This document shows, piece after piece, positions 26,474-36,809 of a stretch of 64,000 nucleotides of DNA. Source of the DNA: Mycobacterium sp. KBS0706 (lineage in GTDB: Bacteria; Pseudomonadota; Alphaproteobacteria; DSM-16000; Inquilinaceae); contig NZ_VCCH02000022.1 in NCBI RefSeq assembly GCF_005938675.2, positions 1 through 64,000 of the forward strand, read 5' to 3'. How positions within the stretch are numbered: position 1 is the stretch's first letter; each line of letters begins with the position of its first letter. The notes below the pieces were generated by a model that was not told the DNA's origin, did not search any database, and saw only the letters and a list, made by a program, of their open reading frames with translations. Position numbers and translations under genes: made by a program.

Positions 26474-27247
26474 CTATTGCCGGCGGCAATCGAACAGGTG
26501 GTTGCGGTTCACCCGGAAGCGGCGGCGGAGATGCGGCCCGAGCAGGGCCCGGCTGTCGACCGCGATCGGCGCCAGCCCGGCCGAGGCCAGCCGGGCGGGG
26601 AAGTCGCGGCCGTTGATGCGGTAATGATAGGGGTGGCCGAAGCGGCGCATCCGCTCGGCCGGGTCGGCGATGCCCGCCCCCTCCTGCGTCGGCCCCTTCG
26701 GATCGAACGGCACCATCAGGACGGCGCGGCCGCCGGGGCGCAACACCCGCGCCAGCTCGGCGATCGCCGCGCCGTCGTCGGGGATGTGCTCCAGCACATG
26801 GTTGGCGATCACCACGTCGAAAGCGCCGTCGGCGAAGGGCAGCGCCGTCAGGTCGGCCTGGATATCGGCGAAGGGGCTGAACCGGTCGACCGAGCGGTAG
26901 CGCAGATTCGGCAGACCGCGCAGCCGCGCCTCCAGCCACGGCTCGGGCGCCGCATGCAGCACCCGATGCCGGCCGGTCAGCAGGCCGGTCCGGGCGGTCA
27001 GGTAGAGCCAGAGGAAGCGGTGCCGCTCGACGCTGCCGCAGCCCGGGCACATGGCGTTGCGCCGCCCCTCCAGGCCGAAGCGCAGGAAGCGGCGCGCCCG
27101 GGTGCCGCAGATCGGGCATTCCAGCACGCCCGGCGGGCCGGCCGGCGCTCGCGGCCGGGCGTAGAGCCGCTCGCGCCGGTACACCGATGCCTCGTCCAGC
27201 CGGTCGCGGGCGATGGCGCCGACGACACGGCCGAGGTCATGCAGCAT
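26474..27247 (-). CDS. Class I SAM-dependent methyltransferase with N-terminal zinc ribbon
   Basis: A 257-residue protein. An N-terminal zinc ribbon is formed by Cys44/Cys47 (CPICG) and Cys67/Cys70 (CPGCG). The Rossmann methyltransferase part follows: VLHAAPEPWLE as motif I region, YRSVDRFS, then FDVVIANHVLEHIPDD, a typical motif of the UbiE/Methyltransf_11 class, and RVLRPGGRAVLM. The substrate is unknown; similar proteins often lie in cell-envelope or sugar loci. The ATG at 27247 overlaps the end of the mscS-type gene by 11 bp, so both are cotranscribed. Confidence 0.82.
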   Translation of the reverse strand: MLHDLGRVVGAIARDRLDEASVYRRERLYARPRAPAGPPGVLECPICGTRARRFLRFGLEGRRNAMCPGCGSVERHRFLWLYLTARTGLLTGRHRVLHAAPEPWLEARLRGLPNLRYRSVDRFSPFADIQADLTALPFADGAFDVVIANHVLEHIPDDGAAIAELARVLRPGGRAVLMVPFDPKGPTQEGAGIADPAERMRRFGHPYHYRINGRDFPARLASAGLAPIAVDSRALLGPHLRRRFRVNRNHLFDCRRQ

Positions 27248-29717
27248 GCGACGGCTCCCGCGCCTCCTCCGCGGCATCGCCATGGGCTGCGCCGTTGCGC
27301 TCCCGCAGCACGGTCGCCAGCACCTGCACCGCCTGGGGCAGCGAGATGTCGGCCGCGATCGGCTGGAAGGCCAGGCCGGCCTCGCGGAACGCCTTCCAGA
27401 TGGCGAAGCGCAGATCGGTGCCGACGCCGGCGAAGTTGTCGACATCGGAGATATGGCAGCGCAGCTCGAGGTCGAGGGTCCCGGTGCTGAAGCTCTTGAA
27501 CGCCACCACCGGCGCCGGGAAGGCGCTGACGCGCTTGTCCTCCTTGGCCAGCGCCAGCAGCGTGTCACGCGCGGTCTCGACATCGGCCGAGGCGGCGATC
27601 GAGACCGGGATGTCGATCCGGCCGTTCCTGTCCTTGTGGGTCCAGTTGACGACCTGGGACGAGATCAGGTTGCCGTTCGGCACGATCACCGAGGAGCGCT
27701 GGAAGGTCTGGATCTCGGTGGCGCGGACGCTGATCCGGCGGACCACGCCCTCGGCCCCGCCGACCACCACCCAGTCGCCCACCTTCACCGGCCGCTCGAC
27801 CAGCAGGATCAGGCCGGCGACGAAGTTCTGGACGATGTTCTGCAGGCCGAAGCCGATGCCGACCGACAGGGCGGAGGCGATCAGGGCCAGGTTCGACAGG
27901 TCGAGCCCGAGCAGGCCGATGGCGAAGATCGCGACGATCAGCCCGCCGAGATAGCCGATGCCGGTGCGGATCGAGTTCTTCAGGCCGCGATCGATCTGCA
28001 GCTTCTCGATGAAGCGGGCATCGAGCCGGCGCTGCAGGAAGCGGGTGGCGAGGATCCCCAGGGTAAAGGCGGCGACGGCGCCGAGGATGTTCAGGGGCGC
28101 GATGCGGACGCCGCCGACCGTCGCCCCCTCCAGCACCGCCGTGCCGATCGCGGCGAGGTCGGTGCCGCTGAGGCCGAGCACCGGCGCCAGAGCCACCAGC
28201 GCGGTCAGGCCGAGGACGATGTCGGTGCACAGGGCAGCGCCGGTCTCGAACACCCACAGGCCGCGATCGTTCGGGAACAGCGAATGGCGGATCCTGGCCA
28301 TCCGCCCGACCGGCTGGGTCAGGAACCGGCCGATGGCCTCGTGCACCACGCTGCGCAGGATCAGGACGGCGGCGCCGATGCCGATCACGGCCACGAGCAG
28401 ATAGGTGATGTAGAGCGCCAGCTTCTGATAGCCGATCATCCCGGCGACCAGCACGGCCACGGTCAGGAGGGCGGCCAGCAGGCGAACGCGCGGCCAGCGC
28501 CCGGACGGCCTGGCAGCGGCTCGCTGGTCGTCGGTCGGCTCCCCCTCCGGCAAGGCCTCGAGATCGGCGCGATAGCCCCACAGCGACCCCGGCAGCAGAG
28601 AAAGCAGAGCCAGCGCACCCGCAGCCAGCGCCGCCGCGATCAGCAGGGATCGAAGCTCGCCCTGCATCAGGATGCGGCCGTCGGCCACCGCCAGCGTCAC
28701 CCCGGCGACGGCCCAGACCACCGCCGCCGCCCGCAGCCTGCGGCAGAGCGTGCGGGCCGAGGCATCCGTCAGGTCGATCAGCCGCCAGGCCGGGTCGTCG
28801 GGCGTCAGCGCGGCCGAGATCGCGGCCGAGGCGACGAAATAGCCGACGATGCCCCAGGCCAGGACCCCGAGGGCGATCATGGCGACATAGCTGGCGGGAC
28901 GGTCGCCGAGCCAGCCGGCGCAGATCACCGCCACAGCCAGCGTCATCATCGCCGGCAGCACGCCATGGGCGACGGTGTGCACCAGCGCCGCGGCCACCCG
29001 GCGCCGCAGCGACGGCACGCCTTCGGCCGGATGCCGGCCGAACCGCCGCAGCAGCCAGCGCCGGGCCAGCCAGCCGATGCCGAGGACGACGGCGGCGAAC
29101 AGGATGCGGCGTGCGATCTCGCCCACCCCGTCCCAGCCGGGGCCGAGCTGATCCTGGAACGGCAGCAGCAGCCGCGTCGCCAGATAGCCGGCCTGGTCGG
29201 GGATCGGCACCCAGGTCCTCGGGTCGAAGGTGGCCGGCGACACCGTCAGCAAGTCGCGCCGGAACTGGTCGACGCGCGCGGCATCGGCGGTCTGCTGCAG
29301 CAGCTGGGCCTGGGTCTTGACCGCCTCGGCCTGCCGCACCTGGCCGTTGTACTTGGAGAGGGCCTCCGCCAGCTGCTGCCGCTGCTGCGTCACATCGGCC
29401 GTCTCCGGCGGCGCGCCTTCGGCCGGCGGCGGGCCCAGCGCGTCGCTGACCTGCTTGATCTTGCCGAGGGCGTCGTTCGCGGCATCCGCCGCGGCCTGGG
29501 CCTGGTCGACCACGGCGGCCAGCTGGGTGCGCAGGCCGTTGTAGTCGTCATCCGACAGGTTCTGCGCCGACAGCTTGACGTAGAGCTGCCGGACCGTGCT
29601 CTGCCACCCCGCATTCTGCTTGTCGAAATCAGGATTGGTCTGGGCCGCGGCCGGCAGGGCGGCGCAGACCAGGGCGAACAGCAACAGCAGGCGGGGGAGC
29701 AGGGCGCGAAAGGTCAT
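27237..29717 (-). CDS. MscS family mechanosensitive channel with DUF3772-type periplasmic domain
   Basis: An 826-residue large MscS-type channel. Signal peptide to about residue 26 (AAAQT); a coiled-coil, Ala/Gln-rich periplasmic domain at 50-150; about ten helices; the pore helix and beta domain near residues 600-690 (SVGIGFGLQNIVQNFVAGL, RPVKVGDWVVV, VIVPNGNLIS), and a C-terminal vestibule domain. The FGLQ and PNGN motifs identify the MscS core. It should release solutes on hypo-osmotic shock. Divergent from acsA. Confidence 0.92.
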   Translation of the reverse strand: MTFRALLPRLLLLFALVCAALPAAAQTNPDFDKQNAGWQSTVRQLYVKLSAQNLSDDDYNGLRTQLAAVVDQAQAAADAANDALGKIKQVSDALGPPPAEGAPPETADVTQQRQQLAEALSKYNGQVRQAEAVKTQAQLLQQTADAARVDQFRRDLLTVSPATFDPRTWVPIPDQAGYLATRLLLPFQDQLGPGWDGVGEIARRILFAAVVLGIGWLARRWLLRRFGRHPAEGVPSLRRRVAAALVHTVAHGVLPAMMTLAVAVICAGWLGDRPASYVAMIALGVLAWGIVGYFVASAAISAALTPDDPAWRLIDLTDASARTLCRRLRAAAVVWAVAGVTLAVADGRILMQGELRSLLIAAALAAGALALLSLLPGSLWGYRADLEALPEGEPTDDQRAAARPSGRWPRVRLLAALLTVAVLVAGMIGYQKLALYITYLLVAVIGIGAAVLILRSVVHEAIGRFLTQPVGRMARIRHSLFPNDRGLWVFETGAALCTDIVLGLTALVALAPVLGLSGTDLAAIGTAVLEGATVGGVRIAPLNILGAVAAFTLGILATRFLQRRLDARFIEKLQIDRGLKNSIRTGIGYLGGLIVAIFAIGLLGLDLSNLALIASALSVGIGFGLQNIVQNFVAGLILLVERPVKVGDWVVVGGAEGVVRRISVRATEIQTFQRSSVIVPNGNLISSQVVNWTHKDRNGRIDIPVSIAASADVETARDTLLALAKEDKRVSAFPAPVVAFKSFSTGTLDLELRCHISDVDNFAGVGTDLRFAIWKAFREAGLAFQPIAADISLPQAVQVLATVLRERNGAAHGDAAEEAREPSHAA

Positions 29718-29963
29718 GGTCGGCCGGACGGCACCGAGATTGATGAGGAGAGACGTCCACCCTGCATGCCAAAGCGGCGATAAGAAGGCGAGGCCGCGTG
29801 TCGTCGCAGCAGCGATGCGTCGCGCCCCGTGCGGCCGCCGGACGAAGCCGGGCGATCAAGCCGTGGCCATCGGCCGGGTCCTCTTGCTATGAATGCGGGA
29901 TCGTTCGGCCGGGGCGCGCCCACCCGGCCGGCGCGGCGAGAAAAGTTCGATCGGGGAGACCCC

Positions 29964-31907
<1,944 letters not shown>

Positions 31908-31936
31908 GCGCTCTGGCTGGATCAGGAAGTCGATCT

Positions 31937-31946
31937 AGTCTAGACT
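31937..31946. promoter_or_regulatory. Palindromic operator candidate of the toxin-antitoxin module
   Basis: AGTCTAGACT is a perfect 10-bp palindrome 26 bp upstream of the antitoxin start. Phd/YefM antitoxins repress their own operon by binding short palindromes in this position. The match is by position and symmetry only. Confidence 0.5.
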
Positions 31947-31971
31947 GGTCCATATCGCGGTGGAGATTGCT

Positions 31972-32217
31972 GTGTGGACTGTCCAGGATGCCAAGGCCCA
32001 ACTGTCCGAGATCCTGCGGCGCGCCAAGGCCGGCGAACCGCAGGTGATCGGAACGCAGGATCCCTGTGTCGTGATCTCTGCGAAGACATTCAAGGCGCTG
32101 ACACAGGCTCAGGACCAGCACCTCGGTCGCTGGCTAGTCGAGCATGCGCCCAGCGGGATCGAGATCGAATTGCCGCCCCGAACTGAGTCCCGGGCCGACC
32201 CGTTCGATGCGGACTGA
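31972..32217 (+). CDS. Type II antitoxin, Phd/YefM family
   Basis: An 81-residue antitoxin. The N-terminus WTVQDAKAQLSEILRRAKAGEPQVI is the Phd/YefM DNA-binding fold (partly quoted: WTVQDAKAQLSEIL, AKAGEPQVI), and the charged tail is the toxin-binding part. GTG at 31972 is preferred over GTG at 31960 because GGAG lies six bases before it and homologues start at this point. It ends 9 bp before the PIN toxin gene. It should neutralise the toxin and repress the operon. Confidence 0.85.
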   Translation: MWTVQDAKAQLSEILRRAKAGEPQVIGTQDPCVVISAKTFKALTQAQDQHLGRWLVEHAPSGIEIELPPRTESRADPFDAD

Positions 32218-32226
32218 GCCTCAGCG

Positions 32227-32670
32227 GTGACGAAATACATCCTCGACACCAATGTCGCGTCGGAACTGGCGAGGCCGGTTCCGTCGCCGCAGGTCGTCGC
32301 GTTTCTGGAACGCGAGGCGGATCTCTGGATGAGTACGATCCTGTTCCATGAACTGGCGTACGGGCTCGAGCGGGTCGCTGACGCCACTCGAAAATCGAAG
32401 CTGCTCGCCTTCATCGACGCGACAAAGAAGCGGTTCGAGGATCGCACCCTCGTTGTCGACATGACCGTCGCGGAGGAGGCCGGACGTCTTCGCGCCTTCG
32501 CTGGGGCCGGAGGCCGGACGCTCGCGCCGCTGGATTCCCTGATGGCGGCGACTGCGATGGTTCATGGCGCTACCTTGGCTACGCGCAACACCAAGGATTT
32601 TCGAGACCTCGGGGTCAGTATCGTCGACCCATGGCTCGGCCCGGCGAACGCCAACGACCAGCAGGCTTAG
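32227..32670 (+). CDS. Type II toxin, PIN domain ribonuclease (VapC/FitB-like)
   Basis: A 147-residue PIN-domain RNase. Acidic active-site residues are seen in YILDTNVASEL (Asp7), FHELAYGLERV (Glu), LAPLDSLMAATA (Asp) and the final ATRNTKDF. VapC-type toxins cut tRNA or rRNA and stop translation. The start is GTG at 32227. Pairing of a Phd-type antitoxin with a PIN toxin is common in alphaproteobacteria. The module sits alone between acsA and a convergent transporter gene, next to a repeat element. Confidence 0.9.
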   Translation: MTKYILDTNVASELARPVPSPQVVAFLEREADLWMSTILFHELAYGLERVADATRKSKLLAFIDATKKRFEDRTLVVDMTVAEEAGRLRAFAGAGGRTLAPLDSLMAATAMVHGATLATRNTKDFRDLGVSIVDPWLGPANANDQQA

Positions 32671-32687
32671 TTTGTCTTTGAAGCCGG

Positions 32688-32773
32688 CGTCATCGCGAGG
32701 AGGCGAAGCCGACGTGGTGATCCAGAGGTCGGTGCCGCTGGATCGCCGCGCCCCTTCGGGTCTCGCGATGACG
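32688..32773. repeat. Nested palindromic element, family A copy 2 (compensated variant)
   Basis: Outer arms CGTCATCGCGAG and CTCGCGATGACG; inner arms TGATCCAG and CTGGATCG. Compared with copies 1 and 3 the seventh base of the left arm changed from G to C and the partner in the right arm changed with it, so pairing is kept. It lies between the convergent PIN toxin gene and MFS gene. Confidence 0.85.
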
Positions 32774-32789
32774 GCTTTGAACGCCTGGA

Positions 32790-34133
32790 TCAGACCCTGA
32801 CCGTCGCCTCGCGCAGCTTGACGTCGGCGCGCGGGCCGGGGCGGAGCAGCGTCACCAGCAGCGCAGCCAACAGGCCGGCCGCCGCCAGCACGTAGAGGCC
32901 GGCCGCGGAGGACTGGAAGCCCTCCTCCACCGCGGTCTTGACGTTCGGGGCGAAGAAGCCGCCGAGATTGCCGATGGCGTTGATCGCGGCGATCCCGCCC
33001 GCGGCGGCCGCCCCGCCGAAATAGCCGGTCGGGAAGGTCCAGAAGATCGGCTGCGAGGTGATGATGCCCATCGTCGTCAGGCACAGGGCTGCGATCGCGA
33101 TCGCCGGCGGCGCATTGGCCGAGATGATCAGGCCGGCCGCGATACCCAGCAGCGAGACGAAGGCGAAGCTGCGCCGGTAGCCGGTGCGCACCGCCAGCCC
33201 GGGCCAGAACGTCGCGGCCAGGATGGCGCAGGCCCAGGGAATCGCCGAGACCAGTCCGACCAGCAGCCCGACCTTCACGTCCAGCAGGGCGCTGACCTGG
33301 GTCGGCAGGTAGAAGGCGACGCCGTAGCCGCTGATCTGGATCAGGAAATAGATCGTTGCGAAATGCAGCAGCCGCGGGTCGGTCAGCACGGCGCGGAACC
33401 CGACCCGGCCGGCCGCCTGCTTCTCCCGCTCCTCCGCCGCGATCGCCCGGCTCAGCGCCTCGCGCTCCTCGGCCGGCATCCAGCGCGCCTCGGACGGGCG
33501 GTCGGTGAGATAGAAATAGGCCCAGATGCCGACCAGCGAGGCCAGCACCCCCTCGATCAGGAACATCAGTTGCCAGCCATGTAGGCCGAACAGCCCGTCG
33601 AGGTCGAGCAGCACGCCGGAGGCCGGGCCGCCGAGCATCAGCGCCAGCGGCGAGCCGAAATAGAACAACCCCATCACCCGGCCGCGCGCCTTGGCCGGGA
33701 ACCAGTAGGTCATGAACAGGATCGCGCCGGGGAAGAAGCCGGCCTCGGCCGCACCGAGCAGCAGCCGGATCACCAGGAAGGAGGTCTCGCCATGGGCGAA
33801 GGCCATGGCCGCCGCGATCAGCCCCCAGGTCACCATGATCCGGGCCATCCAGACCCGCGCCCCGATCCGGTGCAGCACCAAGTTGCTGGGCACCTCGAAG
33901 GCGGCATAGGTCAGGAAGAAGATGCCGGCGGCGAAGGCGAAGACCGCGTCGCTGATGCCGGTCGTGGCCTGGTAGGCCTGCTTGGCGAAGCCGATATTGG
34001 CCCGGTCCAGATAGGCCATCATGTACATCAGGATCAGGAACGGCACGAGCCGCCACGTCGCCCGCCGGATCGCACGATCCAGCACGGCCTCGCCATGCGT
34101 CCCCGGCGAGGCCGCTGGTGGTGTCGTCGTCAT
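32790..34133 (-). CDS. MFS transporter, anion:cation symporter (ACS) type
   Basis: A 447-residue protein with 12 predicted helices. The start (AIRRATWRLVPFLILMYMMAYLDRANIGFAK) and the region RVMGLFYFGSPLALMLGGP place it with ACS family importers of organic acids such as tartrate, 4-hydroxyphenylacetate and galactarate. The ATG at 34133 follows GGGAGCCAAG. It lies 56 bp after the FAD-linked hydroxyacid oxidase gene on the same strand, so the substrate is probably a hydroxy acid; that is inference. Confidence 0.88.
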   Translation of the reverse strand: MTTTPPAASPGTHGEAVLDRAIRRATWRLVPFLILMYMMAYLDRANIGFAKQAYQATTGISDAVFAFAAGIFFLTYAAFEVPSNLVLHRIGARVWMARIMVTWGLIAAAMAFAHGETSFLVIRLLLGAAEAGFFPGAILFMTYWFPAKARGRVMGLFYFGSPLALMLGGPASGVLLDLDGLFGLHGWQLMFLIEGVLASLVGIWAYFYLTDRPSEARWMPAEEREALSRAIAAEEREKQAAGRVGFRAVLTDPRLLHFATIYFLIQISGYGVAFYLPTQVSALLDVKVGLLVGLVSAIPWACAILAATFWPGLAVRTGYRRSFAFVSLLGIAAGLIISANAPPAIAIAALCLTTMGIITSQPIFWTFPTGYFGGAAAAGGIAAINAIGNLGGFFAPNVKTAVEEGFQSSAAGLYVLAAAGLLAALLVTLLRPGPRADVKLREATVRV

Positions 34134-34189
34134 CTTGGCTCCCTCTCGGCTGTTTGTCGTCTGCGCCCGGGCCGGTCCGGGCGACGGAG

Positions 34190-35623
34190 CTACAGGACCT
34201 TGCCGGGGTTGAGCAGCCCGCGCGGGTCCAGCGAGTCCTTCAGCCGGCGCATCAGCGCCAGCTCCGCCTCGCTGCGCACATAGGGCAGGAACGGCTTCTT
34301 GGTCAGGCCGATGCCGTGCTCGGCCGAGACCGTACCGTCGAACTCGCGGACCATGGCGTAGACGGTCTCGACGATCTCCTGCTTCGGCTGCGGCTCGGCG
34401 CCGGGGACGCCGGCGACGATGTGCAGGTTGCCGTCGCCGATATGGCCATAGAACAGCGCCACGATGCCGGGCAGGCGCTGCTCCAGCGCGGCGCGGCAGG
34501 CCTGGACATAGGCGTCCATGCTTGCCACCGGCAAGCCGATATCGAAGGACTCGTGCGGCCCCAGCACCTGCTTGAACTCGGCGGCCGCGTCGCGCACGCC
34601 CCAGAAGGCGCGGATGTCGGCCAGCGACTGCGCCACCGCTGCATCGGCGATGACGCCGTCCTCGGCCTGGCGCTCGAGCCAGGCCTGGAAGCGCGGGCCG
34701 TCCACCGCCTCGTCGGTGCCCTGCGCCTCGACCAGGACGTAGCCGGCATGGCCGCCGGAGATCGGGCTGCGGATGCCCGGCACCCGCTGCGTGACCACGT
34801 CCCAATAATCCGGCCACATCACCTCGAAGGCCGAGAGCAGCGGCCCCAGGCCGCGCCGAGCGGCGTTCAGCAGCCGCACCGTGTGCTCGTAGCTGGACAG
34901 GCCGCACAAGGCGGCCATGGTGCAGCCCGGCTTCGGGAACAGGCGCAGCACCGCCCGGGTGATCACGCCGAGCGTGCCCTCGCTGCCGATGAACAGGTGC
35001 TTCAGGTCGTAGCCGGCATTGTTCTTCAGCATCTTGTTGAGGCTGGTGACGACCTCGCCGCCCGGCAGCACCACCTCGATCCCCAGCACCATCTCGCGCG
35101 CCATGCCGTAGCGGATCACCCGGTTGCCGCCGGCATTGGTCGACAGGTTGCCGCCGATGGCGCAGGAGCCGCGGGCGCCGAGGTCGAGCGGGATGAAGAA
35201 ACCGGCATCGTCGGCCGCCTGCTGCACCGCCTGCAGCGGCGTGCCGGCCCGCACCGTCATGGTGGCCGAGGCGGTGTCGATCTCCTCGACCCCGACCATG
35301 CGCTCCAGCGACAAGGCGACCGAGCCCGCCACCGGCCGAGCGCCGCCGCACAGCCCGGTCAACCCGCCCTGGGGTACCACCGGGACGCCGTGCTCGGCGC
35401 AGATCCGCATCGCCGCGGCCACGCCGGCGGTGTCGGCGGGGCGGACCACCGCCAGCGGCCGCAGGGGGCCGAGGGTGCTCCAGTCGGATTCGTTGCGGGC
35501 CGGAATGTCGGGGCCGGCGAGGACAGAAGCGGCGCCGAGCGCATCCGTCAGGGACGGGATGAGGGCGTCCGGGGTCGTCGCCGCCTGAACCAAACTGTCC
35601 TCCCTCGCGCCATGGCCGTTCAC
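34190..35623 (-). CDS. FAD-binding oxidoreductase, D-lactate/D-2-hydroxyglutarate dehydrogenase family
   Basis: A flavoenzyme of up to 477 residues in the GlcD/DLD group. The FAD-binding_4 fold carries VVPQGGLTGLCGG and CAIGGNLSTNAGGNRVIRYG, with NAGYDLKHLFIGSEGTLGVIT; the C-terminal catalytic half holds FYGHIGDGNLHI and the closing SAEHGIGLTKKPFL plus DPRGLLNPGKVL, where the His residues bind substrate and metal. It oxidises D-2-hydroxyacids to 2-oxoacids. The start may be TTG about 30 bases inside the ATG, since GGGAGGA lies just before it. Under the boxes at 35676-35727. Confidence 0.9.
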   Translation of the reverse strand: MNGHGAREDSLVQAATTPDALIPSLTDALGAASVLAGPDIPARNESDWSTLGPLRPLAVVRPADTAGVAAAMRICAEHGVPVVPQGGLTGLCGGARPVAGSVALSLERMVGVEEIDTASATMTVRAGTPLQAVQQAADDAGFFIPLDLGARGSCAIGGNLSTNAGGNRVIRYGMAREMVLGIEVVLPGGEVVTSLNKMLKNNAGYDLKHLFIGSEGTLGVITRAVLRLFPKPGCTMAALCGLSSYEHTVRLLNAARRGLGPLLSAFEVMWPDYWDVVTQRVPGIRSPISGGHAGYVLVEAQGTDEAVDGPRFQAWLERQAEDGVIADAAVAQSLADIRAFWGVRDAAAEFKQVLGPHESFDIGLPVASMDAYVQACRAALEQRLPGIVALFYGHIGDGNLHIVAGVPGAEPQPKQEIVETVYAMVREFDGTVSAEHGIGLTKKPFLPYVRSEAELALMRRLKDSLDPRGLLNPGKVL

Positions 35624-35675
35624 GCTTCGCCTCGCCGGGATGCAATGCCTATTCCGGGCACCAAATCCGCGACCT

Positions 35676-35727
35676 CATGTCAGACATAACATCTGACATG
35701 TTAGTGAGGCAATGGTGAATGTCGGAC
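35676..35727. promoter_or_regulatory. Operator region with repeated TGTCnGACA-type boxes
   Basis: ATGTCAGACAT (35677-35687), then TCTGACATG (35692-35700) completing a larger inverted repeat CATGTCAGA/TCTGACATG with a 7-base spacer, and a third related box ATGTCGGACA (about 35716-35725). Boxes of the form TGTCnGACA resemble sites of FadR-type GntR repressors. They lie 50-100 bp upstream of the hydroxyacid oxidase gene; no GntR gene is in the window. Confidence 0.55.
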
Positions 35728-35798
35728 AAACCGTTCAGACAGAGCCAACGCCGCGCAAGTCGGCGCGGCGCCCCAGTTTAGGAAGGAATGGAGGGCCG

Positions 35799-36098
35799 TC
35801 AGCCGATGGCGCGCAGAGCCACCACCGCAGCCACGCCCACCAGGATGGTGGCGAGCAGCGGCAGGCGCGTGGCGGCAATGGCGGTGACCAAAGCCGCTGC
35901 GGTCTCAGGCCAGCCGGTGGCCAGCACCATCGGCGCGATCACCGCGGTCAGCACCGCCGGCGGCGCCGCGTCGAAGGCCGCCTTCAGCCGACCCTGCAGC
36001 CGCAGCCGCCCGGCCAGGAACAGGCCGGAGATCCGGGTCAGGTAGGTGACGACCGCCATGCCCAGGATAGCGGCCAAGGTGGTGAGATCGACGCTCAT
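35799..36098 (-). CDS. azlD: AzlD family small subunit of branched-chain amino acid exporter
   Basis: A 99-residue protein with about three to four helices (LAAILGMAVVTYLTRISGLFL, AVLTAVIAPMVLATG, LLATILVGVAAVVALRA). AzlD works with AzlC as a two-part permease that exports branched-chain amino acids or their analogues. The ATG at 36098 overlaps the azlC stop in an ATGA junction. Last gene of the AraC-AzlC-AzlD operon. Confidence 0.85.
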   Translation of the reverse strand: MSVDLTTLAAILGMAVVTYLTRISGLFLAGRLRLQGRLKAAFDAAPPAVLTAVIAPMVLATGWPETAAALVTAIAATRLPLLATILVGVAAVVALRAIG

Positions 36099-36793
36099 GC
36101 CGGCACCTCCTCCGGCTCGGCGGCCAGCCAGGCGGCGGCGATGCCGGCCAAGGCGCCGGCCGCGACATGCCAGGGCGGGCCGGCCAGGTGATAGACCAGG
36201 GCGGCGGTGACCAGGCTGGCGGCAATGGTGACCGTGCTGCGATGGCCGCGCCAGAAGCCGACGACCAGACCGATGAACAGGGCGGTGAAGGCGAAGTCGG
36301 CGCCGATCCGGGACGGGTCGCCGATCGCCGCGCCGATCACGGCGCCGAGCGTCCCCCAGACCAGCCAGTTCAGGTAGAAGAAGGCGCCCATCCCCAGGAA
36401 ATAGGCCGGCGTCAGCTCGCGCACCGTGGCCCGCCGCTCCGCCATCGCCCAGTTCTCGTCGGCCAGTACGGCATAGCCGAGCAGACGCTGGCCCCAGGTG
36501 AAGTGGCCGGTGCGGCGGGCCAGCGACAGGCTCATCAGGATGTGGCGGGAGTTGATCAGCAGGGTCGAGATCACCAGCGTCGCCACCGGCACCGGATAGG
36601 ACCACAGATCGATCGCGGCGAACTGGGCGCCGCCGGCGAAGACCAGGGCGCACATCAGCGCCATCTCGGCCGGCGACAGGCCCTTGGCGGCGCCGAGCGC
36701 GCCGCAGAGCAGGCCGATCGGGATCGCGGCGATGGCGGGCGGGAGGATGTCGCGGATGCCGTCCAGGGCATCGCGCCGGAGGTCTCGGGTCAT
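36095..36793 (-). CDS. azlC: AzlC family permease, large subunit
   Basis: A 232-residue membrane protein with about six helices. Family marks are AAIPIGLLCGALGAAKGLSP, ALVFAGGAQFAAIDLW, LLINSRHILMSLSLA and the LADENWAM stretch. With AzlD it forms an exporter for branched-chain amino acids (known for B. subtilis AzlCD, E. coli YgaZH). It follows the AraC-type regulator by 16 bp. Confidence 0.9.
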   Translation of the reverse strand: MTRDLRRDALDGIRDILPPAIAAIPIGLLCGALGAAKGLSPAEMALMCALVFAGGAQFAAIDLWSYPVPVATLVISTLLINSRHILMSLSLARRTGHFTWGQRLLGYAVLADENWAMAERRATVRELTPAYFLGMGAFFYLNWLVWGTLGAVIGAAIGDPSRIGADFAFTALFIGLVVGFWRGHRSTVTIAASLVTAALVYHLAGPPWHVAAGALAGIAAAWLAAEPEEVPA

Positions 36794-36809
36794 GCGGCAG
36801 CCAATGGGG

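Noticed and set aside
27213-29783. 856-codon open frame antisense to the mechanosensitive channel gene
   Set aside because: Low complexity without any recognisable domain; the channel gene on the other strand is certain.
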